This document shows, in pieces, positions 9,866 to 24,000 of a stretch of 64,000 bases of DNA; within the stretch, counting starts at the first letter, position 1, and the number at the start of each line of letters is the position of its first letter. The position numbers and the translations under genes were made by a program. The DNA is from Ypsolopha sequella (lineage: Eukaryota; Arthropoda; Insecta; Lepidoptera; Ypsolophidae): assembly GCA_934047225.1 (NCBI GenBank), contig OW203986.1, positions 21,889,221 to 21,953,220 on the forward strand, in the 5' to 3' direction. The notes beneath the pieces are model-generated. The model saw only the letters and a list, made by a program, of their open reading frames with translations, had not been told where the DNA came from and made no database searches.

Positions 9866-12806
9866 TTAAGCACAAGATGCCATAGATTCGAGGTTTGATT
9901 GCATTACTCTATTGATGTTTGTACAATGTGTAATGTTGTTTATTTACCAAAACTAGGCTTCGTTTTATATCAGAAACGAGAAACGATGGCCTGAGGCTTC
10001 CTAAAGGCTCACTTTATGGTGCAGGTTGAAGGTTAATTCGAAGTAAAAAAAACAATTATCGATTATTATCGTTAGGCCACAGCCTAGTGCGTGTATCAAA
10101 TTGATATTACAACCAGTACTACTATGTATAATAAGTGCTGAATAACTCCTCATTCTAAAGTTGAAATTGTGTCAACTATTGCAAAGATCGATAAACCAAG
10201 CAGAAGTATCTCGTTAAAAAGAATTGCAGGATAGTCAGTGTAGTATCAGCAAAACATTTATGTTGGGAACGAGTGTCAGCAAAACTTTTATGACAATGGA
10301 CGGGGCAGCCTGTTGGGTGAGATACATTCAAGTAAGTACGTACTGAAAAGTTTGAAAATGTAGGTCAATATGTGTCAGGATCCAATTTTACAGATAAATT
10401 GAAGAATCAGAAATCTTTATCCGTACCTATTACCCAAATATAGTTACTATATAAGCTGAGATTATATGTTTTTATTGCGAAAACCATCGCTTTGTTAATA
10501 ATTAATTAATTAGTATACCAGGTGACATTAATTAATGCAGCAAATTCGTACTGGAGTATTTGTAAGTGATCAGTACGAGTATTACGGATTGATAGCATTT
10601 CTTGCTTATATCGCAAAAAAAAAATGGAGACCTCCCATAGTAATTGACTCGGAGCTGTGCTTGCGTTTGGAGGGAACACGAAAAAATAACTTGCGCGTTT
10701 TATAAAACGGGTCATCGAACCTTGATACTAAGCACTTACCGAGTACTCGGTATGAATTTAGCTACATAAATTAATATCACCTTGTATACATATTTTGTAA
10801 TAAAAATATACAAGGTTAGATCATAAATGTGTATTTATAGGTATAGTATGTGCAAAGTAGACTTCAACATAGCAATTATAAAATGAACTTTTAGCAAATA
10901 ATACAACTAGAGTAATCCATTAAAACACGGTGAACGCTTCAGTTAAATAGAGATGTTAATGGATTAATGCATAAGTCCTACGAAATGAACGACATCACTT
11001 GTGTTAAAGAATTTACTGCATGTTTTGGAGGTCTCGTATAAATAGAAAAAATGTCGTCTGTCGTTGTGATGTTATATCATCAAAGTGGTGGGGGGTCAAA
11101 GTGTTTCGATAATCAAACCCTAGTATAAAAACTTCAGACACAAACGAAATAAATTCTTATGGCTTTTAGGTTTACTTTTTAAACATACTTAGATTATGAA
11201 TGAATGAATGAAATGATGCTTATCCTACTGACCAATTTTCACAAAGAATGATTTTTCGACTTATAAATACATACCCTCTGATGAAGAAATGGGAGATATA
11301 GACTAAATACCTCAAATTTAAATAGATTATTTTGTAAAGTAGGTACTTTTTACAAGTCAAATTAACTGTTATAAAAATATATTTAATAAAATAATAAACG
11401 TAAGTACATGAACTAAAATAAAGGTACTTATATTTTATTTATTCTTCATATCCTGCTCATTCTTAAGGGTCGGAGTTCCAAGATTGTGCAAAACGGGGTT
11501 CGGGGTTTAATATATATAACAAAATAAATACCACTTACTACCTTACAAGATGAAGTACTGATTCCTTGAAAAAAATCACGGCTGTTATGTATAGTTACTT
11601 CAGAAAAAAAAACAGGAATCTCCCGAAAATCTCTCAAATAGCATTGCGGCGTTATAGATATTGGGATTAAATTAAAGACAAAACAACGGCAAACATATTT
11701 CAGATTCGTAACAACACGTTAACAAACATTATTACATAAAAAGTTTTCAGATACTATTGATAGCTTTTCCGCAATACGTTACCAAATATACCACTATTTT
11801 AGGCGCAATTTCTGCTTACAAATTTCTATGGGCGCGCTAATTTATATTTCTATCATTTTGAAAGTGTTTAAAAAATGTTCAAGTTATAGTAAAAATAGTC
11901 AATAATAATACTTCTTGATATTGTTCGGAAAAAGAATAACCAATAAAATGTACCACCGAGTGTAAGTTTTAGTTCAAAGATGTAAATACTGTCTCCTCTG
12001 GAAAGCTAAGTTTTACTGACTGAACGGTTGTCTATTTAAAGTTGCTGAAAACTTTAGCAGGTATTATAGAGTCACAATATCTTTCCAACAGAACCCTTTT
12101 AAAACTGTACAGTTGAATATTTACTGACGTACAGGCCCTTTGATCATATGTGGTTATCATAAGGTTGACTTTAGAATAAACTTGGATGTCAAATATCGGG
12201 TACAGAATGTACCTAGTTTGCGACCTTTACACGCGAATGGGGTGACACATCGTAAGTGTAGTATTCAGCAGAAAAGTCACTAGAGCTGAGTTTGGTTTTT
12301 TCGCACTGGAAATTGGTGTCAAAAAGCAAGTTGTCAGTGTACCTTTGTTTACTTAAGTAAATTAAAGGATTTTCAAATCGTTCACCGTATAAGGTAAGTG
12401 TTGAAATAAAAATTAACCTATTGCCCGATTTCTTTCATTCTTTGCGGCATAATCTCAAGAAGTACGAATGGTTTAGGTTGATGATGAATAAATACAATTT
12501 AAATAATGAACTTTAATGAACTTTTATGTAGGAAATCTTGTTTAAAATGCTCATAAAACAGAAAGTAGTGAATAATCAGCACAAAGTTATCATTATTATG
12601 AATCTTCACTAAAGCTATTATCTAAAAACTGAGTTGTCTTTTTCGTGATAAAAGATATGAATGATGAAATACCTGATGAATTGTGAATTGGAATACACTT
12701 TATTCGAAGTCAGTAAAAAAGTCGAAACGTCTTTTAACCAAAAAGGTTAAACGTCAGTCGCTTAACGCAAAGTGCATAACTTAACATTGTATTTCTTGGT
12801 TAGAAG
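9866..12806. other. long AT-rich stretch without recognised gene
   Basis: Nothing recognisable. All frames are short and of biased composition. The stretch has no resemblance to the repeat families listed elsewhere in this window. Confidence 0.5.
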
Positions 12807-12810
12807 TTAA

Positions 12811-13066
12811 AAATTAAAAAAGATTTTGGTATGTGGCAGTTGACGTCAAAAGTCCAAGTATTAGTAAGGTTTATAAAGCATATATTTGAAATTTAATGCA
12901 CAATTGGTCATGATCGTGTCCAAGCCAAGTTAAAACAGCATTTAAAGTTGGTTTTGAGAAGATCAACTTTTTGTGTACATACAATATCAAACTCTTGCTT
13001 TATAAACATCACTAATACTGAACTATAAATTGGTGTCAAATGCCACAGACCAAAATGCTTTTCAAT
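12811..13066. mobile_element. inverted-repeat element flanked by TTAA
   Basis: Its arms pair over about 65 bp. GATTTTGGTATGTGGCAGTT at 12832 onward is matched in reverse complement by the stretch ending GCCACAGACCAAAATGC at 13058. Both arms share AGTATTAGT and TTTATAAAGCA. TTAA lies outside each arm (12807-12810 and 13067-13070), which fits the other TTAA-targeted elements here, but the outermost 15 bases match poorly, so the exact ends are uncertain. There is no coding capacity. Confidence 0.65.
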
Positions 13067-13070
13067 TTAA

Positions 13071-13748
13071 ATTCATATACTGACTACCTTAAGTTAACAA
13101 TTTTGACCGCAACGTTACCATTACGCTAGTGTTTTAGATGATTATAAATTATTATTACACACCGGTGGTGGCATGCGGCCTTTACGGTCGGGTGGAAAAA
13201 AAACATTAATTTCAGCCCTCGGAGGGTGGCTCTACTTGTATTTAATTAATTAGACCTCACCTGCAAAGTGGCATGCCGTGAAAATGCACCGAAACTTCAC
13301 TAATACCAATTTATCATCAGAAGCTGCAATCAATTAAAGCCTTTATTACCTTGGGATTAGAATCTCAGGAGCTTTGTTGGCTTTCTGAAATAATTTATTG
13401 CTTGAAACATTTTAATATAATCACGTTTCGCATTGATTCCGCGAATTTCCGGGAGAGCTTCTCGTCGTCCGCGACACCTATTTTCCAGGTCTATTTACAT
13501 GAAAAATCACCTCAGGCGCCAGCACTGTAGATGGGCGAATTTGTAAGTAATATTTATGAGAGTATGAGGTAAAATAATGATATGTATATTATTTGGGCCT
13601 TAGGCCGAGCGCCCCGGGAGCTTGAGGAAGAAGGAGCATTTGTCAATGCCTGCCGGGGCAGGTGGGCGCGTGTCGTGCTCATGTTATTACTTTATTTTTT
13701 GGTTCATTTCAATAATCATTCTTGCTACCTAGTCTTACCTTGAACCGT
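13071..13748. other. unassigned stretch
   Basis: No gene recognised. A short GC-rich patch at 13604-13680 contains the palindrome TGCCTGCCGGGGCAGGT. Confidence 0.5.
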
Positions 13749-13752
13749 TTAA

Positions 13753-14137
13753 GAGCAGTATCGCAGCCGGATTGTGAAATACCCGCCTTTTTCTAATTAA
13801 TCGAAACAGAACACTTAAATTCAAAATTCACTCAATAGTTATACAACAAAACCTTATTACCTATGTATTGTGTATACTGCATTCGCAAAGTTTCCATTGG
13901 TTTCTGTTAATTAGAATTTCAAAATTTTATCAATTCAAAATTTTTGAAATTCTAATTCTTTCAATTAAAATTTTTTGAAATTCGAATTTACTGAAACTAA
14001 TGGAAACTTTGCGATAGAAACATACACAATACATAAGGTTTTGTTGAATAACTATTGAGTGAATTTTGAATTTAAGTGTTCTGTTTCGATTAATTAGAAA
14101 AAGGCGGGTATTTCACAATCCGGCTGCGATACCGCTC
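13753..14137. mobile_element. foldback MITE flanked by TTAA (copy A1, full length)
   Basis: Nearly the whole 385 bp folds back on itself in two arms of about 185 bp. The left end is GAGCAGTATCGCAGCCGG and the right end is the complement of GAGCGGTATCGCAGCCGG. TTAA flanks both sides (13749-13752 and 14138-14141). Inner landmarks are TAATTAATCGAAACAGAACA and TGGAAACTTTGCGA. It is the longest copy of its family here and supplies the empty site for the insertion in A4 (TTAA at 13815-13818). No ORF. Confidence 0.9.
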
Positions 14138-14141
14138 TTAA

Positions 14142-15193
14142 AACATTTGGTTCTTTTTACTTTGTGACTTTGGGTGGTCTTATTCATCTACGTTACTACA
14201 TATTTCGAAGCGTACAAGATTCTGTTTGATTTCATGATATAACAAAAGCTCAAAGTTATTGTTATTTGTGTAACTATAGGCAGTAAGAAAGCGGCCTAGC
14301 GTCTCAATAAAACTTCGGTTAAGTAGAATTAAATCCTTCCCAGTCATTGACCGGATCATAACCGAAAATCTTCAGTAAGTTAGCTCTCGCTTGTCGCTCC
14401 GAACGGACGTGAAAAACGACGTCCATTAAGGTAGTGAATACATTTAAAATAATCGGCTTAGCCGTCCGACGTTGACGTATATTCGTACTTATCTCACGGA
14501 GATACCGGCACAGATATCCCTAACTAATCCCTTACACAAACATCTGAAAAAGACTCGGCAGTCCTTGTAGGGCCGAGCCGAGTAATTGAATGAGCCAAGC
14601 GGCCCAAGCCGCTCTTTGACATGAACAAAAGTGCCCAATAATTTATGCCTATAATCCGACGCATCAGTACACTCACAAAACTTTGTTTTTTCTTTTTAGG
14701 ATTCGAGATTACTCGTACGTATTCCCTTTGTGGAATTTGAGATACTCGGCCGTCACAATATTCCTTGGCTGCTTTATCCAATTCTTTACTCCCTGTCACG
14801 CCTCCAGCGCAATATTCATTCCGAGATTAAAACTATAAATAGTCCCAGATTTACAGCTTTGTAAGGCGTAGTTTTAAGTTTATAAAGATTGAACCGTAAA
14901 GTTGTCATGACGGATATAGAAATTAAGAGCGCGTTTCAAAACCACGGTATGTCCCGTGTCCGGACCTTTTTGGGCAATCAGGATGTCCCCATTAATTTTT
15001 AAAACCGCTTCCTTTGAGATGGCGCCGTGTTTTCATTCTAAACAGTTGAAACTTTTGATGTACTTAAATGCAATCCTTGGTGTTTTACTACAAGTGTCTT
15101 TTGATGTTGCTACCAACTTAAATAATTGTTATGGAAATCAAAAGCAAAATAGCTGAAACATTCTTTGATTTTGTGTGAAAACGATCGACGACA
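14142..15193. other. unassigned stretch between two A copies
   Basis: No gene recognised. A 91-codon minus-strand frame at 14524-14799 has no known motif or flanking signals and was not called. Confidence 0.45.
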
Positions 15194-15436
15194 ACGTTTA
15201 GCAGCCGGATTGTGAAAAACCCGCCTTTTTCTAATTAATTGAAACTGAACACTTGTATTGTGTAAACTATCATAGCAAAGTTTCCATTGGTTACTGTGAA
15301 TTAGAATTCTTAAGTTTAAAATATTAAAATTCTAATTTACAGAAACCAATGGAAACTTTGCTAGGGCAGCATACACAATACATAGGAAATAAGGTTTCTT
15401 GAGGCGGGTTCTTCACAATCCGGCTGCTAAACCGTT
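15194..15436. mobile_element. foldback MITE (copy A2, internally deleted)
   Basis: The ends AACGTTTAGCAGCCGG and the complement of AACGGTTTAGCAGCCGG form the inverted repeat. Inside are the A1 landmarks TAATTAATTGAAACTGAACA, AGTTTCCATTGG and CAATGGAAACTTTGC. At about 243 bp it lacks part of both arms of A1, and its outer ends differ from the GAGCGG type, so the TTAA signature is not seen. Confidence 0.8.
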
Positions 15437-16199
15437 TTTGAGATTTAGGTTCTACCTATAATTATATGATTTTAACATGGACACTCTTGGTATCTGCATT
15501 TTTCGCCTAAAAGTACGTACTTCAAATGTCAATGTTTATCATGCTTTTAATTTAATATGAAGTATTGAAGTGTTTGTTAATAAAATAACCATAAAATTTT
15601 ATCTACTCCCAATTTCCAATACCTAACTAACAACAAGAAAATTAACCCATTTCGACGGAATAAAAGCGCCAAACCATAGTAAGTAGGTAAATAGTAGAAC
15701 AGCAGCAACTTAGCAGTAACCACCTCGTTTCGTATTCCCACTGTGTTCATGAAACACGACTTATCGATTTCCGAGCTAAAACTGTAAACGTGTCTCCAAT
15801 TAATGTTACATCCGAGGAATACAAAGAACATCGTTCAGAACTTAAGGACTCGCTGTTATGAGGGACTATTTATAATTTCTTCCGTAAATAAGTCGGATGA
15901 CAATAATGGTGGTACCTACACACGTAATTCATGATTTTTAGAAACAATTCTTGAGATTTATAACACGCAAAAAATGGCTCCTAGTAAAATAAAGGTGTTT
16001 AGAAATTTACAGCTAAATTCACAACTTATTGCATCACAAATTTATTACATTTGTACAAATTACATTGTAGTTAAATTTTAAACCTACCTGCAAGGAATGT
16101 GTAATGTTTGTGTTATTTGTAAAACAAAAATGGGACAAACTGAAAACCAGCGCTGTAAGTTGCTTGGAACTAACAGCATTTGCAGAGTTTGACTCTTTT
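15437..16199. other. unassigned stretch
   Basis: No gene recognised. An 84-codon minus-strand frame at 15577-15831 has no identifiable domain. Confidence 0.45.
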
Positions 16200-16272
16200 T
16201 GCCACTTTTTTTCTCCTGTGCATGTGTATTTCTTTTTTGTGGCAAATAAATACTTTCACTTTCACTTTCAAC
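16200..16272 (+). repeat. possible non-LTR 3' end with hexamer tail
   Basis: AATAAA at 16246-16251 region is followed at once by a tail of repeated ACTTTC units (CTTTCACTTTCACTTTCA). A polyadenylation signal running straight into a short tandem tail is how some non-LTR elements end. No second copy is seen in this window, so it could equally be a plain microsatellite. Confidence 0.3.
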
Positions 16273-17154
16273 TTTAGCGAAACCAACTGTTTTTAAGTTT
16301 CCAAGTATAATATTATAAGAATCGATTTTTGCATCTAATCCTTATTACGTAACAATATTATAATAGTAACAATTATTATAAGTCATTCTATGAAATTCTA
16401 AGCCTAAGCCAGGTTCTATATCCACCCTACAATCAGTGCCACTACTACATAATTATACGAGTAGTTAGTGGATTTGAGCGCTGTGGGAAAATTAACGGCT
16501 GCATTCATTTTATAGATTTTCAAACTTATTTTTTAACCTATTTTTACATCGAAGTTAAACTATATAAGTACGAGTATATACTAAAGGTGAAAAAGATTCG
16601 AGAAAAATAATTAATTAATTAATATTTTTATTTTATTTTATTATTCACACAGAAATCCACAGCACACTCCAAAAAAAAATAATATCAGAAAAGATTACCC
16701 GAACAGAGGCCAATAAAAGATTCTTCTTATACTAACTTAAATTGTAAAAAGCATGCAAACAAGAAATCGAAGGTGTATACAGAAAATTTGATTAATAAAA
16801 AATAAAAAAACACAATAATTAGTATAGAAAAGGACAAATATTAAACATAGTTAGATTTAAGTTAAAAGTTCAGTTGAGACTATATATTATTATTAATATA
16901 TTATTATTGATAATTAATAATAAATATATTATTAATAAATAATTATTCTGTCAAAAAATCTAGGCGAAACTTCGGTCATTCTATGCCTAAAGACGTAAGT
17001 ATATGAGTATTATGTGCATGAAGTTTTTCCGCTAGTTTCCGGAAAAAGAAAAAAAAACATATGAATGTCAAATCTATCCTTATACAACGTGTATGTATAT
17101 GGATTCCTACTTATATTATATAAATATATATGTATATACATCGTCACGACATAT
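16273..17154. other. AT-rich stretch without gene
   Basis: The segment at 16880-16945 is nearly pure A/T with repeated TATTATTAATA words on both strands. Nothing else is recognised. Confidence 0.5.
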
Positions 17155-17485
17155 GAATCCCAGATGGGGTGTCAGAGGTGTTCCGGGTGTGAAGTGCGAA
17201 ATGCAAGTCACAGTCCATACTCGGTATAACGGGTTTCACCGTTTATTAATACATCCCAACGTGATGAGTGGTAACCTCTATCGCCGTACTTGGGGCAGAA
17301 ATACACGCTTTTTAGGGCATGCAGGTTTCCTTACGATGTTTTCCTTCACCGTTCAGCAAGTGGTAAGTACAAACAAATATTATGCACATAAATTCCGAAA
17401 AACTCATTGGTGCATGCCCGTCCGGGGATCGAACCTGGATCTCAAGATTGAGAGGCCGCGTTCTACCCCTAAGCTACCGTCACTT
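17155..17485 (-). mobile_element. tRNA-headed SINE-like repeat (copy S1)
   Basis: On the minus strand the element begins near 17483 with a tRNA-like head. An A-box-like TAGCTTAGGGGTAGAACG (complement around 17460-17477) is followed by a B-box GGTTCGATCCC (complement at 17425-17435), the two internal promoter elements of RNA polymerase III. The body continues through TTGTTTGTACTTACCACTTG and CTGAACGGTGAAGGAAAACA, which I recognise from many lepidopteran genomes, and then a segment shared with S2 (60185-60400). The left limit is approximate. The head does not fold into a clean tRNA, so this is not called a tRNA gene. Confidence 0.7.
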
Positions 17486-18889
17486 ATAATTAAAAAAATA
17501 TCAAAAGCAGAATCCTTGGAACTGCGTTAGTTCCACAGAACTTAGATCCTACAATATGGTAAAAAATATCAGTTCTATATTGTCTGTCTGTTTGTACTTG
17601 TATCCTGAAGATTATTTTAATATGATAATGTTAATATTTATTTATGATACCCATAAAATTATGCAAGAATTACACTGAAGAATCGTGTACCATCAGGGAA
17701 AGTTCTGTAGGCCCAGATTATTAATACAACCGTAATTAGGGCGAAAAGATGTGCGCAATTTTCCTAAAGGTGCATACTATATGACGTACGTCTGCTGGAC
17801 CAAGACATAGGCACATACAACCTTTACTTACTATTTCCTCTATCAGAATGCTCGAAATCCAAAAAAACCCTTAGACCAAAATAATCGCCATTAGTATTTC
17901 CCTTCCCTTGCATACCTCAGTGGAGCTCAAATTAAATTCCAGCAGAACTACTCGAAAGTTTCTAGAGAGGAACTGTCCTCACGATAATTATTTGTACACA
18001 TCTACGTGGAGTGCCGAGAGAAGCTCGCGTCAAAACACTACTTCACAATCATGTTTGTGTGGGTATACAGAGATACGGATCAAGAGGATTTCCTGATGGA
18101 TCTGTTCACTGATCAGTTTGGACTGATAACACGGATTTTGAACTTTTTTCGGTTTTAGAATGTTTGAATGTTGAGGATGATACGTTAGTTTCGTGTTTTA
18201 ATCACAAGAAAAAACAATTTTCCAAAAAAATAAATATCATATTACATAATGGTATATTCTTACGAGATAATTATGGATAACTACTCGTAAATTCCCCAAG
18301 ATTTAAGGCCGATGTTAATATAATTAGGTATTATATTCTAAATCCTACCAATATATAGGTATTATATGATTGAGGTCAAAAAGTTTTGCAGTCGATCTAC
18401 TTTGGAGCATCTTATTTGCACTGCTGGCATTTACATATACAAGGACTTTTTGTGACAAACGCATCATGATCAAAATCGTTTGCTTGTATGTGGCAATTTA
18501 AAGTTCAAACAGGTCATGGTCCTAAAATAGCCAAGTTGTGATCACTTGGGAATCGAAAGCCCTCTAAATTTAGATACACATACTTGCTCATCTAATAATT
18601 CATATCCCGGTGCCCCTAGGTGGGTGCCACTCTATGCTGTTAAGTGTCACTATGGGGCTTAACATAACATTTTTATTATTTCTATGCTGTCCCAGTGGCA
18701 TCTGAATTGATGGGCCTTTTAATACACGTGCCTCTCAGAAGAAGTCATTACATCATGTTTTGTATGGTTATTGTGAGTTTATATCATTCGTGTGTGATAA
18801 AAAGATGTACCATATTAATTTATTATAATTAAATAAAATTATTATTTAAATAATTAGATGCGTACTCATCTATAATAAAGTAGTAAAAA
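17486..18889. other. unassigned stretch
   Basis: No gene or repeat recognised. Confidence 0.45.
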
Positions 18890-19110
18890 TGTTGTGTCTG
18901 TAAATAGAACATTTTTGATAAAAATTAAATGATAGGGGTTTTTTTATTATATTTGTTTTGAACGGAGGCGAAAGTACCATATTTAGAATTTTTGTCTGTC
19001 TTATGTTCCAAATTAACTCAAAAACCACTCAACGGATTTGGATGCGGTTTCCTTTATTATCGTCGCAGTGACCCTGGTCAACTTATAGGCTACAAGAGGT
19101 ATTGATAAAT
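18890..19110 (+). repeat. dispersed insect repeat fragment (copy L1)
   Basis: It contains ACCACTCAACGGATTTGGAT, then GTCGCAGTGACCCTGGTCAA and TATAGGCTACAAGAG. The copy at 29765-29945 carries the complementary series (TTAACCAGGGTCACTACGAT, AATCTGTTGAGTG). I associate this with worn tails of non-LTR elements common in insects. No coding sequence remains and boundaries are approximate. Confidence 0.5.
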
Positions 19111-21026
19111 AAAATAACCACCAAGCCAAAAACTGACGATAATTGAAAGACACTTCACACTTTACTTCAAAGACACAAAAATATATTTTTTTAGGGTCGT
19201 TGCAAGTAAATTCACTTACTTCAGCTCCAAATCCGATTTGTAATTGGAATCACGTTTAGAAAGCCCATTTTAAGCCCTGCACATACAGCAACACTTTCAA
19301 AGCCCAATTTAGACATCCATAGTCGAGTTGACGTTTATCGCTGTGTAGACAATTTACCGGAGCGTTCGACAATCCTACTGAAGTGGCTAACAGTTGTCGA
19401 TAAACACAAATCGCTCGGCGGGAGCACTCCTCTGTGACAACTTCATCCTTGACACTCACGGCTAATAAGGTGTTCCCTCCTGTGTTGGCTTTAAAACTTT
19501 TAATAAAACTTTTTTTTTAAGCAACCCTTTCTACTCGGTTACTAAATTCATTGTGAAACGTTTTTCAGAATGTTCATTTTCAATTAAGGTTACCTATTTA
19601 GTTTTAAGATTCTGACATGAAACGATATGTTTTTATTTTAGTCTTAATTTTTAATATTAATAAAAATTGGACGTTAATTTAAATAGTCAACAAACAATAT
19701 AATTAATTTTTTTTTGGAATTTGTTTTTTTTTACCTATTTATTAATAAAATAATGAAATATCTAAATGTAATGACTTACCTTTATAATAACGTTATTGAA
19801 ATAATTGTGGCGATAAAATCATTTGCTTTATCGTAGAGAAAAATGTACTTATATTCAAATTTTTAATGTGGTGCATACAAGGTTTCTGATGGGTCATAAA
19901 ATTTATTTGTGTTAAATATTATTTGTAAATTTATATTAAAATTATAATTGAAAAAAGCGAGATGTGGAACATCATACATTTTTCGATGGTAAAAACTACG
20001 GAATTTTGTATTTGTTGACCTACCTGAATTTTAACAAAATCAGATAACATTTACACGATCGTGATGAATTGAATCCTTTTGTGAAGTAGGTTAATAATGA
20101 TCTTTACACTTATACTGTTACACAAAACCATTTTGTGAATTTGTTTTGTTTCACCAATTTCATTAATTGTTTCACCAAGTGCTTACAATCGCAAGCATTG
20201 AAATTCTTAACTTATTAACCTTTAGGTTAATAATTTATACTGATTGACATTGTTGCGTGTAGACTAGCAAAATATATTTTGTGTCTTTAGGCTTGAATAG
20301 TCCAATCTTTCCACCTACAATGTCAATTTGATAAGCTATTAAAATAATTATTCCACTTAAAGTTTTATCTAATAGATTATTTGCTGATATGACGGCACTA
20401 AAAAGCACTGAATGTCATCAGTTTTACCAAAAACAAACCAACGAAAACATTGCAATTAATTCTAGATTCGACATTTAATATTCTGACTAACGCAACTAAA
20501 GTTTCTTTTGTTAGTGGAGAGAAAGCAAAAGCTTTATGTTTGTAGGAATATTTGAAATGTCTGATGTTATCTTCAAATAAAGTACTTAAACAACGAGTAC
20601 ATACAAACTGGTTGGTAATTAATATGTATTTACTTCTCAGATATTACGGTGCTGGCCATTAATCAAAGAATGATGCACGAGCTACCTATAGTTCAACTAA
20701 TAGGAACGGGTGCAATGGAACGTCTGCAAAACAGTAATTAATGTATATTTTTAGTATTACTTTTATTTTAGTTACAACTCAAAGAAAAAGCAGCAAAATT
20801 ATCACGAGTGAGTAAACTGTACTGTTTGTCTTTTATTTTCTACGCCGTAAATTATTTCTACGAATAAGCTACTCGTACTATAACTTGGCCTGTTATTCTC
20901 TATCTGTGTAAAAACAAATTACTGTAATAAAAGATCGATACAAATAAATTCTGCATACATCATGTAAATTACTTGTGATTAATAATGACAAAATAAAAGA
21001 AATTGCCTCAAGCGAGACTTGAGCTA
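19111..21026. other. long AT-rich stretch without gene
   Basis: Nothing recognised. Most of it is A/T homopolymer-like sequence between 19500 and 20000. Confidence 0.5.
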
Positions 21027-21092
21027 TTGTGGCGCTAGAATTCAGTACAGCATAGCTATATTGTGGCGCTAGAATTCAGTACAGCATAGCTC
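21027..21092. repeat. 34-bp tandem duplication
   Basis: TTGTGGCGCTAGAATTCAGT followed by ACAGCATAGCTA occurs at 21027 and again at 21061. The two units are identical over about 32 bp, so the duplication is recent. Confidence 0.9.
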
Positions 21093-24000
21093 ATCATTTG
21101 TGGACATGTGTCCTTAACTAATGTGACATTTCCTTCGACGGCGTCTGCGCACATGCTCCGACATCCAAAAACCGTCTTCCCGTACCATCGACTCTGACGA
21201 ATTAAGATATTAACTGAAGGACAGCTGCTACCAACAAATCAAAGTGCCACCGCCTAAGCACTTCGTGTAAACTTCTCCAAACTCATTTCAAAGTGAACAC
21301 ACTCACGACTCTTTTATGGCCGTTTTATGAGCTCTTTAATATTTTACATACTTATAGGGACGTCTGTTGAGAGATTGTCTTATTATTGTAGGAGAAAATA
21401 TTGTGGACTTGTGAATCGTAAACACTGCAAGGGGTGACAAATTACTAAGCCGTTTTACGGTATGCAAAATCAGAATTCGTTATTTAAAACCTTTAATTGT
21501 GAAATACAACTAGATAGAATAGTTTAGTACAATGCAGCCAAATGTCTTGAGTATAAAAATAACCCCGCAATGCTTGAATCTCATGCGTGAGTCCTTTGCA
21601 TAAGCAGCTCAGAAGAGCTCGATTGTTTCCACGACGAAATAAATTAATGCGGGTAAGCCATAAACGCGTCTTTATTTACACCGAAGCGGGAGCTTTAGTT
21701 ATTGTTGTTAGAAGGGCTCACTTTACAGCTTTCAGAGCACCTTTGATGTTCATCATACTAACGATATCTTACGTTTTAGTAGTACGTACCTATATAATTT
21801 AAATTTCACATTTGACAAGTCAGCCATCATTTCGTTTATATACGCTCTCGATTAACGCTTTGATGTGTCAACGTAGCGAAATTACTTACGCCGCAACGAG
21901 GTAGTACCTCTTTGAGTATCGCGTCAGCAATAATTCTACTTAACGCTGTATTTTGGCGAGAAATATTATCCCGCCCGCCCTCCGCCCAGGTTGTCATCAT
22001 ACAGGAACGTAAAGCGGGCGGTTATAAATTATTTACCGTTTTCTCGAGGATCACGGGTATTTGTCACGCCGGGCCAAGGTAGATATTAAGATATTGCTTC
22101 CTATTCCTACGGGCCTCATTACAGCCGGGGCGGCCGCGGCCCTCTGACACCTCTAATATTTCATCCTCACTACGGACTAGAGACGAAGAAAAAACGGCAC
22201 TCAGCTAAGCAGCTTCCTTTAAAGCGATACAAGAAAATTCCTTGGAATTTTCTCCAAAAAAAACTCATCTTGTTGCCGTTGAGTGCGTTCTTTTGCGTAT
22301 TCACGTAATTTCGTTAGGAGCAGAACTTCCGTGGGAACGAGCTGAAACGATTCGCTAAAAAGGCTCTGATGGTGGTTGTTACATTAACGTAATTGGTGTT
22401 CGGCTAAGAAACACCTTTATGGCCCATCGTTTCGGCCATTTCGGCCGCTAGACCGATTGATTTTCAGTCCGATCCGCGCCCGCACGATGTTAATGGAACG
22501 AATTTTAGTACCAAATGGATAAATTGGCTTCTAAGATTTATAGAACAACAAACTGAAGATAATATTTAAATCAAATTCACGGATGATTTACGATTTCATG
22601 TTGGGAGCTGAGATGTCAGAGTAGCTGTTGTATTTAAATAGATAAGTAATGACACGTATGCTAATCTTCTGGTCTAAATTATTATCTACGAATGAAATAT
22701 GAAAGTATTTCATCTGTGTACGAGCGATTGCGCCCGCACCCATCAAAACGTACCACGGATCAATTTACTCTCACAATGACCCTAATATAAAATCGTCGCT
22801 GCCGGCTATGCAATCATTTTCATATATGTTGGATAAAGAATTCTGTTTTGATATAGATAACATCGTAGAGAGAGGAAACCGAGACGCGAGGTTATTAAAA
22901 AAGCACATGTGTGATGAGTATCGCAGCATTTGTTAATTACTTCTGACACGCAGCATATGATTCAATTATCAAATGATTTATTCCGAGCTGGGGGTCGGAT
23001 GTCGGAGGGGGTGGAGTGGGGTAACCGGGAGAAGAGCTCAAAGTCTCAACAGTTTATTTAAGCGTTAACTATCGTATTAATTTCTACGTCGAATCCGGTT
23101 GCTGAGCAGATGGCTGGCAAATTCTCACAAGACGGTAGCGCTCTCCTTTTTTTTTCGCTATCGAGTTCCTTGTTAACACGCTACCGATCTGTGTGGGCCC
23201 TGACATTTTCGGAGGAATTCAGAAAATTCCAAACGTTTAGCCCAAAATTTTAGTTAATAATCCAAAAACACGATCCGAGCTAAAGCAAAAATGTTACCGG
23301 AATAACACAAAAAGTAGTATTGAAAAAGGCTGAGTCAATTTGTTGAAATACTCAAAACACACGTTTTGTTTAGAACTGTTATAAAACCATAAATTCGGTC
23401 ATTATCTGCTGCCACATCTATCTCTGGATGGCGGTTCACATAAAAAACCCGCTTTAATTGCTTAACTCATCCGTCCTATAACCACATAACTCACCTCAAA
23501 AACGCTTTCACACCAAAGATCGCTCTACAGCGGTTGAACGCCGCCGCCAGCGTACAAAAAACATAGCAATAAATACTAATTACTGGTAAAATAACTAGAT
23601 AGCATCTCAGCCGAAATGTGAGTCAACATTCCAAGCATTATACGGCACAATAAGCCGTTCGGTCGTTTTAAAAAAAACCGTCGTTACCATACACTGTAAA
23701 TCTTGCGTGACATGTAATGGTCGTAGCGCTTATTTATCGCCCAGTCGTTCTAGTCAACCATTTAATAAATATTATCACACTTATAGACATCAACAAACGT
23801 GAGAAGGTAGCTGACCTTGTGCGTGATAGTTGCCTCATTTCAGAGATTATAATTTGATTACTGCAGTGGCAACCAAATCTTCCAAGATGTATAGGGTTTC
23901 TGCTAGGGTCGGTCTACAGCGCGCCTGTTTTAGATTAGGGCCTCGTATAAATTAGATGGTTCAAAATGGCTTCGCGGTTCGAGTGTGCTTCAATGACAAA

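Noticed and set aside
17425..17485. tRNA gene on the minus strand
   Set aside because: A- and B-box are present but the anticodon arm and acceptor stem do not pair properly; it heads a dispersed repeat.
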